From Candidatus Zixiibacteriota bacterium (GTDB lineage Bacteria > Zixibacteria > MSB-5A5 > GN15 > JACZUZ01), in contig JADFNA010000080.1 of the NCBI GenBank assembly GCA_022563625.1, forward strand, positions 1 through 7,013: a stretch of DNA of 7,013 nt, written 5' to 3'. The first letter of the stretch is position 1. Each line of letters opens with the position of its first letter. Position numbers and translations under genes: made by a program. This document shows positions 1-5,427 of the stretch, piece after piece. The notes below the pieces were generated by a model that was given only the letters and a program-made list of their open reading frames with translations, was not told the origin of the DNA and ran no database searches.

Positions 1-898
1 CCTGGGTGTAAACTATCAGGCTGTTTTTTGGAACGAATAATTCGGCTGTGGCCCAGGCCTGATCAAGCAGCCCGCCGCCGTTGGAGCGCAGATCAAACAC
101 CAGCCCGCTAATTCCATCTGAGTTCAACTTCTTGAGAGCGGCCCGCAGCTCACGGCGGCTGTTCGCGGCAAATGTCGACAGACGAAGATAACCAATATCC
201 GTACCGGGGATTTTACCGGAGTAGTTCACTGAGTGAAGAGTAATAACTGCGCGTTCAATTTTGTAATCCATCAAATCCGGGACGCCCTCGCGTTTAACTT
301 TGATATTGATAGAAGTGCCGGCTTTACCGCGCATCATTTTGGAGGCTTCACTGGTGGTCATCTCGAAAGTGGATTCACCTTCAATTTCCATCACCACATC
401 CCCGGCCCTGAGCCCCAGCTTTTCCGAAGGCCCGCCTTCAAGCGGGGCAACAATCACGATCCGGTTTTTTCTGGCGTCAATCTGCATGCCCAGGCCCTCA
501 TACTTGCCCGATGTATGCTCCATGAGATTGTCATACGATTGCCGCTCCATCAACACTGAGTACCGGTCCAGATTCCGCAACATCCCGCGAATCCCGGCGT
601 CGACTAACTCTTCAATGTCGATCTCATCCATATACCGGTTACGGATATCCATGATTGTTTCATAGATTTTCTTGCTCTGGCGATAGACATCCTTCCGGCT
701 CGGTCTTTTTGTCTCAGCCTGTTCGCCTTTGAGTTCATCAACGTTGATTTGCAGCGTCTCAACCGCAAACTGCTCTCCAGAGGCGAATGGGGCGCCCAGC
801 GCATCATTGGTCTGAATCGCCCCGCCCTCACCGGCAAACCAGATTAAACCCAGAGCGAAAGTTGTAATAGCTGTTAGTTGGAGCGCGAATTTTTTCAT
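1..898 (-). CDS. S41-family (CtpA-type) C-terminal processing protease, N-terminal part, cut by window edge
   Basis: The visible 299 residues match the front of carboxy-terminal processing proteases, exported serine proteases that trim or degrade envelope proteins. A signal peptide or membrane anchor lies at about residues 1-22 (KK, then a hydrophobic stretch). Next comes the helical lead-in typical of CtpA (MLRNLDRYS, residues 106-113) and a PDZ domain at about 131-203, with GKYEGLGMQI, the GLRAGDVVMEIEG core and a MRGKAGT turn. The start of the S41 catalytic domain follows, with GYLRLSTF (237-244) and GLVFDLRSNGGGLLDQA (265-281). The catalytic Ser/Lys lie beyond position 1, so activity cannot be judged. 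The start is supported by GAGGT nine bases upstream; no other in-frame start competes. It is transcribed away from the HAD-alkA-ogt genes. The family call is secure; the physiological substrate is unknown. Confidence 0.93.
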   Translation of the reverse strand, partial: MKKFALQLTAITTFALGLIWFAGEGGAIQTNDALGAPFASGEQFAVETLQINVDELKGEQAETKRPSRKDVYRQSKKIYETIMDIRNRYMDEIDIEELVDAGIRGMLRNLDRYSVLMERQSYDNLMEHTSGKYEGLGMQIDARKNRIVIVAPLEGGPSEKLGLRAGDVVMEIEGESTFEMTTSEASKMMRGKAGTSINIKVKREGVPDLMDYKIERAVITLHSVNYSGKIPGTDIGYLRLSTFAANSRRELRAALKKLNSDGISGLVFDLRSNGGGLLDQAWATAELFVPKNSLIVYTQ

Positions 899-907
899 AA
901 TGTGATT

Positions 908-912
908 ACCTC
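908..912 (-). promoter_or_regulatory. Shine-Dalgarno site of the S41 protease gene
   Basis: The minus strand reads GAGGT nine bases before the ATG at 898. This fixes the start of the protease and rules out the out-of-frame ATG a little further upstream. Confidence 0.7.
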
Positions 913-1092
913 ATTCCTATACATGTTGTCTGTCGTGATGCGACATCGACCCTGCCGTTTTATCTCCATAGGCCCGGTTGGCCCCGGCGGCCCCGGCGGT
1001 TGTCGATTTCTTGACTGAACTCAGGGGTCCGCTCTATGTTACACAATCTACTACACATATAACATGAAAATTGTTTCACAACCCTCGTTTTG

Positions 1093-1124
1093 GCCTCCCT
1101 AAGTCGTTGCGGCGCTTGGGAGGC
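1093..1124. repeat. Hairpin with 10-bp stem and one bulged base
   Basis: GCCTCCC-T-AAG and CTTGGGAGGC pair over ten base pairs, with T1100 bulged and an 11-base loop. No T-run follows on either strand, so it is not a classical intrinsic terminator. It may be an REP-like element or an RNA structure. Confidence 0.5.
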
Positions 1125-1173
1125 GCTTTCCAATGGGTTACAATCGCAAATATCCGGCCCGAGCGCCCCCGCT

Positions 1174-1320
1174 ATTGGGTTTGTTGATAAACACCAAATT
1201 GTCTTTGCGAGGAGTCCGCCGCAGGCGGACGACGTGGCAATCTCCCTGCAAAGAAGCGCGCGAGATTGCTTCGCTATAGCCCGCAAAGACTGTAATCTAG
1301 ACTTTATCAACAGGCCCTAT
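1174..1320. repeat. MITE-like inverted-repeat element, about 147 bp
   Basis: The ends are inverted copies: ATTGGGTTTGTTGATAAA on the left and, read on the other strand, ATAGGGCCTGTTGATAAA on the right, 15 of 18 identical. Inside are further nested inverted repeats: GTCTTTGCG (1201-1209) with CGCAAAGAC (1282-1290); GCAATCTC (1237-1244) with GAGATTGC (1262-1269); and a perfect 7-bp hairpin GTCCGCC-gca-GGCGGAC (1214-1230). It has no coding capacity and I see no clear target-site duplication. The inner TTTGCGAGGAG...GGCAATCTC pattern resembles short palindromic repeats dispersed in many bacterial genomes, recalled from general knowledge. This suggests a non-autonomous mobile element or a REP-type repeat. 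Confidence 0.65.
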
Positions 1321-1338
1321 TGAGGAGTATCCTGCTAT

Positions 1339-1389
1339 GTGACAGCGCAACAGTTGACAGAGATAGGCCATATCTGTTAGCTATGTCAC
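1339..1389. promoter_or_regulatory. Nested palindrome upstream of the HAD gene, possible operator or structured leader
   Basis: GTGACA (1339-1344) is mirrored by TGTCAC (1384-1389), AACAG (1349-1353) by CTGTT (1374-1378), and AGATA (1361-1365) by TATCT (1371-1375), all around the centre GGCCA. The element also contains a consensus -35 hexamer TTGACA (1354-1359). The 17-base-spaced -10 partner, TTAGCT (1377-1382), is poor. It could be an operator overlapping a weak promoter or an RNA hairpin in the leader. Confidence 0.35.
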
Positions 1390-1416
1390 GACGTTTAGCG
1401 CTCCCCGGCAGCAGTC

Positions 1417-1440
1417 GCACGACCCGCCGCACGACCCGAA
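1417..1440. repeat. 12-bp tandem repeat, two units, just before the HAD gene
   Basis: GCACGACCCGCC is followed directly by GCACGACCCGAA, 22 of 24 bases conserved between units. It ends 16 bases before the start codon. Its function is unknown; it may be simple slippage. Confidence 0.5.
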
Positions 1441-1456
1441 GAGAGAACATACATAC

Positions 1457-2203
1457 ATGACGTTCCAAATACAAAACCCGATACAGGAAAAAATCAAGAG
1501 CGGAAGCATAAACGCCTTTGTGTTCGATCTCGATGGAGTTCTAATAGAATCAATCTCTGGCATTGTCGCTTCTACAAATTACAGCCTGCGGTCACTCTCA
1601 CTGCCAGAGCGCGAGCAGTCTGAAATCGTCCGTTACATCGGCTGTCCTCTGCCAAATATGTTCGCCGAATTCGCCCCCGGAGTCGATTATGCGAAAATAC
1701 GCCCGCTGTTCAGGGAAAAAGCGATGGAAACCATTGTCCCCGGCTCTAATCTCCTGCCGCATGCCCGTCAAACCCTGCAACGATTCAAAGGCGCCGGCCA
1801 TAAAGCCGCGATCGGGTCCACCAAAATCCGGGCGCATATTGACGGCATTATGCAGAAATTTTCGCTCGGGCCGCTCATAGATGCGATAGTCGGTGGTGAT
1901 GAGGCGGCCGCCAAACCCGCCCCTGATATTTTTCTTCTGGCGGTTGAACGAATGGGGGCAAGTGTCGAATCTACGCTGGTCATTGGAGACACCATCAACG
2001 ACATCCAGGCTGCGCGTGAAGCCGGTATGTCAGTCGTAACCATCGAGAGCGGCTTCGGTGACCGGGAAGCGCTTGCCAAAAATCCATCGGATTACCACTT
2101 CTCTGATCTTCGCCAGTTCGCTAATTTTGCTCTTGACAACCCGGCCATCAATCAAAGTTCCGCCGAAAAGTTGGCGCCGGAAAAGCAGCAACTGATAGAC
2201 TGA
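1457..2203 (+). CDS. HAD-superfamily hydrolase, phosphoglycolate-phosphatase-like
   Basis: A 248-residue soluble phosphatase of HAD subfamily I. Motif I is FVFDLDGVLIES with nucleophile D24 and acid/base D26. An alpha-helical cap runs from about 35 to 95. Motif II is the S121-T122 region of IGSTK, motif III is K153 in AAKPAPDIF, and motif IV is GDTINDIQAAREAG with D178 and D182. All catalytic positions are present, so it should hydrolyse a small phosphomonoester through an aspartyl-phosphate intermediate. Phosphoglycolate, beta-phosphoglucomutase-type or nucleotide substrates cannot be separated by eye. The ribosome site is weak (GAGAGA about ten bases upstream). alkA begins 41 bases downstream on the same strand, so the two are probably co-transcribed. 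Phosphoglycolate arises at oxidatively damaged DNA ends, which would fit a repair neighbourhood, but that link is inferred. Confidence 0.9.
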   Translation: MTFQIQNPIQEKIKSGSINAFVFDLDGVLIESISGIVASTNYSLRSLSLPEREQSEIVRYIGCPLPNMFAEFAPGVDYAKIRPLFREKAMETIVPGSNLLPHARQTLQRFKGAGHKAAIGSTKIRAHIDGIMQKFSLGPLIDAIVGGDEAAAKPAPDIFLLAVERMGASVESTLVIGDTINDIQAAREAGMSVVTIESGFGDREALAKNPSDYHFSDLRQFANFALDNPAINQSSAEKLAPEKQQLID

Positions 2204-2244
2204 TACTTAAAGCGTTTACTGTAAATCTTATATGACTGCAAGTT

Positions 2245-3210
2245 ATGTCAACGAAAACGGCGCAAAAACCAGATTCACTCATAACCGGCGAAGAACCGAT
2301 AGCGCTTTTACCGCAAGCGCCATTTGACTTTCGCTTTTCGACGCGCTATTACCGCGCCCGCTCATCTTTGCCGGTCGGACCCGGAGAGTCGCTAAACGAA
2401 AACAGCCTGACGCTCTATGTTATTATTGAGGGCCATCCACACAGAATACAGATCAATTCCACCGGTTCGGTTGACCGCCCGAAACTAGAGGTCACTTGGG
2501 CGGCGGTCAAAAGCGGCCGGTCTTCTGGAAACCCCGCCTCGTCACGGGCGGTGGCGACACGCCTGAAACGGATGTTCATGCTCGATCTGGACTTGGAGCG
2601 CTTCTATCAAACCTTCACCAGAGATCGCTGTGTCAAGGGACTCGCCACTACCTTTCGCGGACTCAAACCGGTCCTGACACCCACAGTCTTTGACGCCGCC
2701 ATCTGGGCCATCGTCGGCCAGCAAATAAACCTCGCCTTTGCCCAAACGCTCAAAAACCGTCTGGCGCAGAAATACGGACATAAGATTGAGACACAAAGCG
2801 GCCACTGTTTTCTCGGTCCCGGACCATCCCATTTGGCGCGCGCACGCAAAAGCTCACTGTTGAAGCTCCAGCTTTCAACCCACAAAGCGGAATATATTCT
2901 TGGGCTTTGCCAACAGATTGACTCCGGTAAGTTGGACCTCGATGCGCTCTGTGCTCTGCCGTATGAAGAGGCCCTGGCAAGACTGATGGAAATTCGAGGG
3001 ATCGGAACATGGAGCGCCAGCTATATACTACTCAGAGGGGCCGGGGCGCTTGACGCTTTGCCTCTGGGTGACGCCGGTCTCAGACGGGCGATTGAGACAC
3101 GCTACAAAATGCCTGCAAGACCGAGCGCTGAAGAAATAACCAGATGCGCAGAGCGGCACCGGCCTTATCGGTCGCTGTACACGCTTTACTTGTGGCGCGG
3201 CTTGGGTTAG
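2245..3210 (+). CDS. alkA: DNA-3-methyladenine glycosylase II (AlkA-type, HhH-GPD superfamily)
   Basis: A 321-residue base-excision repair enzyme that removes N-alkylated purines by cleaving the N-glycosidic bond. The N-terminal AlkA-like domain begins with PFDFRFSTRYYRAR (26-39). The glycosylase core carries AIWAIVGQQINLAFAQTL (152-169). The helix-hairpin-helix is LMEIRGIGTWSASYIL (247-262), followed by LPLGDAGLRRAI (272-283), where D276 corresponds to the catalytic Asp of the family. The C-terminal HRPYRSLYTLYLWRGL (305-320) is typical of AlkA relatives. There is no cysteine cluster of the endonuclease III type, which fits AlkA over Nth or MutY. It is somewhat longer than E. coli AlkA (282 residues), partly from a polar N-terminal extension. 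No good Shine-Dalgarno precedes the ATG. It ends with TAG and lies between the HAD and ogt genes on the same strand. Confidence 0.9.
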   Translation: MSTKTAQKPDSLITGEEPIALLPQAPFDFRFSTRYYRARSSLPVGPGESLNENSLTLYVIIEGHPHRIQINSTGSVDRPKLEVTWAAVKSGRSSGNPASSRAVATRLKRMFMLDLDLERFYQTFTRDRCVKGLATTFRGLKPVLTPTVFDAAIWAIVGQQINLAFAQTLKNRLAQKYGHKIETQSGHCFLGPGPSHLARARKSSLLKLQLSTHKAEYILGLCQQIDSGKLDLDALCALPYEEALARLMEIRGIGTWSASYILLRGAGALDALPLGDAGLRRAIETRYKMPARPSAEEITRCAERHRPYRSLYTLYLWRGLG

Positions 3211-3241
3211 CGTTATTCTATCACGAAGGAAAGTGAATTAC

Positions 3242-3247
3242 AAGGAG
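3242..3247 (+). promoter_or_regulatory. Strong Shine-Dalgarno site of ogt
   Basis: AAGGAG lies nine bases before the ATG at 3257, the strongest ribosome site in the window. By contrast the alkA start has none visible, so ogt may be translated more efficiently than alkA from a shared transcript. Confidence 0.75.
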
Positions 3248-3256
3248 ATATAGGTC

Positions 3257-3808
3257 ATGCAGAAAACAGCATCCAAGAAATCGCGATCAAGAACCGAGCA
3301 GCTTCATTTGCACCACTTCAATAGCCCTCTGGGACGAATCGAATTGGCGCAGACAGACAAAGGCGTCTGCCGTATTTCTCTGTCCGGCGAACGGACCAGT
3401 CTCGCGGCCGAGATGATTGGGTCCATGCGCGGTGATTTTGAATTACGCTCCGGCGGAGCGGAAAACCGCAAAGCGGCCGGCCAGCTCAAGGAATACTTTG
3501 CCGGCAAACGCAGGAGATTTGACTTCAAGCTAGATATTCAAGTCAGCGATTTCAAACGCAAGACGCTGGTCGAAGGCGTTATGAAAATCCCCTACGGTAA
3601 AACGCGCAGCTACAGTGATGTCGCTCGCAGCGTCGGTTCCCCGCGCGCCTGCCGCGCCGTCGGCAACGCCAACGCCACCAATCCGCTCCCACTGGTCATC
3701 CCCTGCCACCGCGTAGTAGGCGCCAACGGCCTCGGCGGCTACGGCGGAGGCCTGGAACTAAAGAAAAAACTCCTGGCCCTCGAGGCCCGACACTCCGGGC
3801 GGTCCTGA
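3257..3808 (+). CDS. ogt: Methylated-DNA--[protein]-cysteine S-methyltransferase (Ogt/MGMT)
   Basis: A 183-residue suicide repair protein that transfers the alkyl group from O6-alkylguanine (and O4-alkylthymine) in DNA to its own cysteine. The active-site motif is NPLPLVIPCHRVVGANG, with acceptor C150. Alignment by eye to human MGMT at a constant offset places Y119 (human Y114), the arginine finger R133 (R128), the Asn hinge N142 (N137) and the C150 acceptor (C145). E176 near the C-terminus matches human E172 once a one-residue gap is allowed. The smaller N-terminal ribonuclease-like domain runs from about 16 to 100. There is no Ada-type methylphosphotriester or AraC domain, so it is the Ogt rather than the Ada form. 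The start is fixed by a strong ribosome site. It lies 46 bases after alkA, and a palindromic repeat begins 15 bases after its stop. Confidence 0.95.
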   Translation: MQKTASKKSRSRTEQLHLHHFNSPLGRIELAQTDKGVCRISLSGERTSLAAEMIGSMRGDFELRSGGAENRKAAGQLKEYFAGKRRRFDFKLDIQVSDFKRKTLVEGVMKIPYGKTRSYSDVARSVGSPRACRAVGNANATNPLPLVIPCHRVVGANGLGGYGGGLELKKKLLALEARHSGRS

Positions 3809-3823
3809 AGAATTCATAGAGCT

Positions 3824-3902
3824 CGTAGGGCAGAACCCCTGCGGTTCTGCCAATGTTTCATACGATATTGAGAAGGAGGAACCGCAGGGGTTCCGCCCTA
3901 CG
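3824..3902. repeat. 79-bp palindromic repeat, copy 1
   Basis: A 28-base left arm (3824-3851, beginning CGTAGGGCAGAACCCCTGCG) and a 28-base right arm (3875-3902) are inverted copies matching at 25 of 28 positions, around a 23-base loop. Copy 2 at 4849-4927 has the same length and orientation and differs at 7 of 79 positions. The strong hairpin 15 bases after ogt could stabilise or end the upstream transcript, although only TTTCT follows. It has no coding capacity. The terminal GTAGGG...CCCTAC arms suggest a REP/MITE-type dispersed element. Confidence 0.85.
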
Positions 3903-3918
3903 TTTCTGACCTCGGGAT

Positions 3919-3947
3919 TTGACTTGTTGGTTGTAACAGATTAGAAT
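3919..3947 (+). promoter_or_regulatory. Predicted sigma70-type promoter of the CPBP gene
   Basis: TTGACT (3919-3924) and TAGAAT (3942-3947) each match the consensus at 5 of 6 positions with an ideal 17-base spacer. Transcription would start near 3954, about 43 bases before the ATG at 3997. This is the best promoter match in the window and supports 3997 as the original start of the gene. Confidence 0.6.
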
Positions 3948-3996
3948 GCATTTAGAAGTCTGTCCAGAGGGGTAAGCCACACATTTTAAGGTAAGC

Positions 3997-4140
3997 ATGG
4001 AAATAACTCATTACCACGCGCTTTTTATTTCATACGGATCTGCCGTGGCAGTTTGGTTCGGTATCGCCAGGCTGGCGCCTTCAATCTGGCCTAAAACTGA
4101 ACCTGCGGCTTTCGCAAAACCATGGCGCGAACTGGGGTAG
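3997..4140 (+). pseudogene. N-terminal segment of the CPBP gene, closed by an in-frame TAG
   Basis: From ATG 3997 the frame encodes 47 residues, starting MEITHYHALFISYGS and ending KPWRELG, then meets TAG at 4138-4140. The same frame continues without another stop to 4749. The segment supplies a first membrane helix (about residues 6-26) expected of this family. From family knowledge the position after PWRELG is usually a Trp, so TAG is probably TGG changed at one base. AAGGT (3988-3992) lies four bases before the ATG and a good promoter lies further upstream. The intact gene would be 250 codons, 3997-4749. A sequencing error, a true nonsense mutation or amber readthrough would all give this picture. 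Confidence 0.6.
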
Positions 4141-4152
4141 GCATTTGTCGCT

Positions 4153-4749
4153 GTGATTGCAGTGATTCTGGTTGGGCAAGTTTATCAACAAGGCATTCGA
4201 TTGCCGAGCGACGGCGCTTTCGGTGGACTTTTCGAAAGCATAAACCAGTTCATAATTTTTTGTCCAGTTATTTTGATGCTTCTCTGGCGGCGGCAGCCAT
4301 TCTCGACGGTCTGGCTATCCGGGAATAAACCGCTTACGAAACTCGCGCTGGGGATTGGCATAGCGCTATTTGCAATCCTAATCTTTACCATGGTAAGGAC
4401 GGGCAGTGATAGTTTCTTTCAGGTGGTGTCGCGCACTTATCACTATCAGAATATACAGCACATGGTACAAGTGTTCATGGAGGACATCACCATTGCGTTT
4501 CTCTTCATTCGATTTCGCGCGGTTCTGAAACTCCGTGGCTCGATTATTCTGGTCGCGGCGCTCTTTGCTGCTGGCCATATCCCGGTCATGATTTCTCAGG
4601 GATATAGTTTCGCAGAGCTGGGCAGTTTGTTGCTTGACGCCTCATTGGGTGTCGGCCTTGTGTACACAATCCAGAGATCAAGCGATGTGATCTGGTTCTG
4701 GTGTATTCATTTCGCTATGGACATGATGCAGTTCTACGCCGTTCCGTAA
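4153..4749 (+). CDS. CPBP-family intramembrane protease (Abi/CAAX-like), surviving ORF after the amber codon
   Basis: This open part, from GTG 4153, gives 198 residues of a polytopic membrane protein of the CPBP group (Rce1/Abi-like intramembrane glutamic proteases). In the full-frame numbering from 3997, membrane segments lie near 53-63, 85-97, 115-133, 183-199 and 208-225. The catalytic motifs are E162-D163 in FMEDITIAFLFIRF, FAAGH with H194, and HFAMD with H238 and D242. Motif 1 is atypical: the usual EExxxR has D163 for the second Glu and A167 for Arg, with an Arg at 172. The GTG start with GGGG/TAGG about 12 bases upstream could be a restart, but such a protein would lose its first helix and part of its second. 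More likely this is the distal part of an interrupted 250-codon gene. Substrate unknown; homologues act in prenyl-protein processing, bacteriocin immunity or membrane quality control. Confidence 0.72.
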   Translation: MIAVILVGQVYQQGIRLPSDGAFGGLFESINQFIIFCPVILMLLWRRQPFSTVWLSGNKPLTKLALGIGIALFAILIFTMVRTGSDSFFQVVSRTYHYQNIQHMVQVFMEDITIAFLFIRFRAVLKLRGSIILVAALFAAGHIPVMISQGYSFAELGSLLLDASLGVGLVYTIQRSSDVIWFWCIHFAMDMMQFYAVP

Positions 4750-4989
4750 GCGCTTCGCACATTTCCTTTGCGATGGACCGGTCTCAAGTAATGTAGGTCG
4801 AAATCACATAGGTTTCGAATTTAGGGGCTGTAAATCGTAACGGCAGTTCGTAGGGCAGAACCCCTGCGGTTCTGTCAATGTTTCACACTATATCGGGAAG
4901 GCGGAACCACAGGGGTTCCGCCCTACGTATTTTGTATTTGGCGCCGTAGCGCACGCTGTGCCCGTCTTAGCTTGTGAACATGGCAAGAA
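4750..4989. other. Convergent intergenic region of 240 bases
   Basis: It lies between the ends of the plus-strand CPBP gene and the minus-strand lipoprotein gene. It contains palindromic repeat copy 2. I see no gene and no classical terminator apart from what that repeat might provide. Confidence 0.6.
4849..4927. repeat. 79-bp palindromic repeat, copy 2
   Basis: It has the same length and orientation as copy 1 (3824-3902), 72 of 79 bases identical. The outer arms are almost unchanged; most differences fall in the loop and inner arm. It is followed on the plus strand by TATTTTGTATTT, so the hairpin plus T-rich tail could act as a terminator for the CPBP transcript and as a shared barrier between convergent genes. 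No target-site duplication is evident. Confidence 0.85.
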
Positions 4990-5427
4990 CTACAGCCCAA
5001 TAGGCTCAACCGGCTGCACATCTTCCACCAGCCAAATGTCTTTCTTTTTGGCCAGAGTTATTTTTACCGGGAGCAGGCTGTCACTCTGGCTGTCAGGTGA
5101 TCGATACACGAAACTCAGTTCAGCCTCTCCCTGCTTGTTTGTGTAGAAAAACTCCCGCCGGGTAGCGCCGGCCAGCGGCCAGATTTCACCTTTTACCATA
5201 AGCGCCTGCCAGCGTCCCTTCTCCCCCATCTCGGCGTGGTATGTAGGCGTCAGCAAACTGTCGATTCCGTCATTCCGCTCTCCCTGATAAAAGCGGACAA
5301 GTTCGGAAATCTGTGTCTTTATCAAGGGAATCTGATTGCGCGCAGGGTTCTTTTCTGTACATGAGATAACAATAGCCGCGGCCATCAAACACAGCGGCGC
5401 CTGCCGGTAGAAACTGCGTGTTTTCAT
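4990..5427 (-). CDS. Small predicted lipoprotein of unknown function
   Basis: A 145-residue protein with a lipoprotein signal peptide: basic start MKTRSFYR, hydrophobic LCLMAAAIVI, then lipobox VISC with C23 as the expected acylated residue. T24-E25 follow, with no Asp at +2, which in proteobacteria would favour the outer membrane. The mature part is soluble, with a helical first half and a beta-rich second half ending in DIWLVEDVQPVEPIGL. That ending resembles NTF2/SnoaL-like folds, but this is a weak impression. I do not recognise the family. The start overlaps the stop of the upstream 477-residue gene by ATGA, and GGAAG lies eight bases upstream (5436-5440), so the two are translationally coupled and probably work together. 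It ends in TAG. Confidence 0.78.
   Translation of the reverse strand: MKTRSFYRQAPLCLMAAAIVISCTEKNPARNQIPLIKTQISELVRFYQGERNDGIDSLLTPTYHAEMGEKGRWQALMVKGEIWPLAGATRREFFYTNKQGEAELSFVYRSPDSQSDSLLPVKITLAKKKDIWLVEDVQPVEPIGL

Larger units (their letters stand above)
899..1456. other. 558-base intergenic region between divergent genes, rich in inverted repeats
   Basis: I see no convincing gene here. Open frames in this stretch run through inverted repeats and have no ribosome site or recognisable protein motif. From left to right it holds: GGCCCCGGC twice in tandem (980-997); a 6-bp inverted repeat ATGTTA/TAACAT (1036-1065); a bulged hairpin (1093-1124); a MITE-like element (1174-1320); a nested palindrome with a possible promoter (1339-1389); and a 12-bp tandem repeat (1417-1440). 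Promoters for both divergent transcripts must lie here, but neither is clear-cut. Confidence 0.7.

Noticed and set aside
233..665. Overlapping plus-strand open frames of about 110-120 codons
   Set aside because: They are antisense to the PDZ and lead-in region of the S41 protease, whose family motifs are clear on the minus strand.
1201..1290. Possible CRISPR or tRNA-like structure
   Set aside because: There are no regularly spaced repeats, and the nested arms do not form a cloverleaf. The pattern is a simple palindromic repeat.
960..1323. Open frames on both strands across the intergenic region
   Set aside because: They run through the MITE-like inverted repeats, so their length follows from the repeat. 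No ribosome site or protein family signature is present.
3785..3800. GCCCG...CGGGC hairpin at the end of ogt as a terminator
   Set aside because: The stem is only 5 bp, lies inside the coding sequence and has no T-run after it.
4181..4190. TTTATCAACA, resembling a DnaA box and identical to the MITE-like element end
   Set aside because: It encodes part of VYQQG inside the CPBP gene. A single 10-base match without a cluster of boxes is best taken as chance; the same applies to reading the element ends at 1182 and 1303 as an origin.
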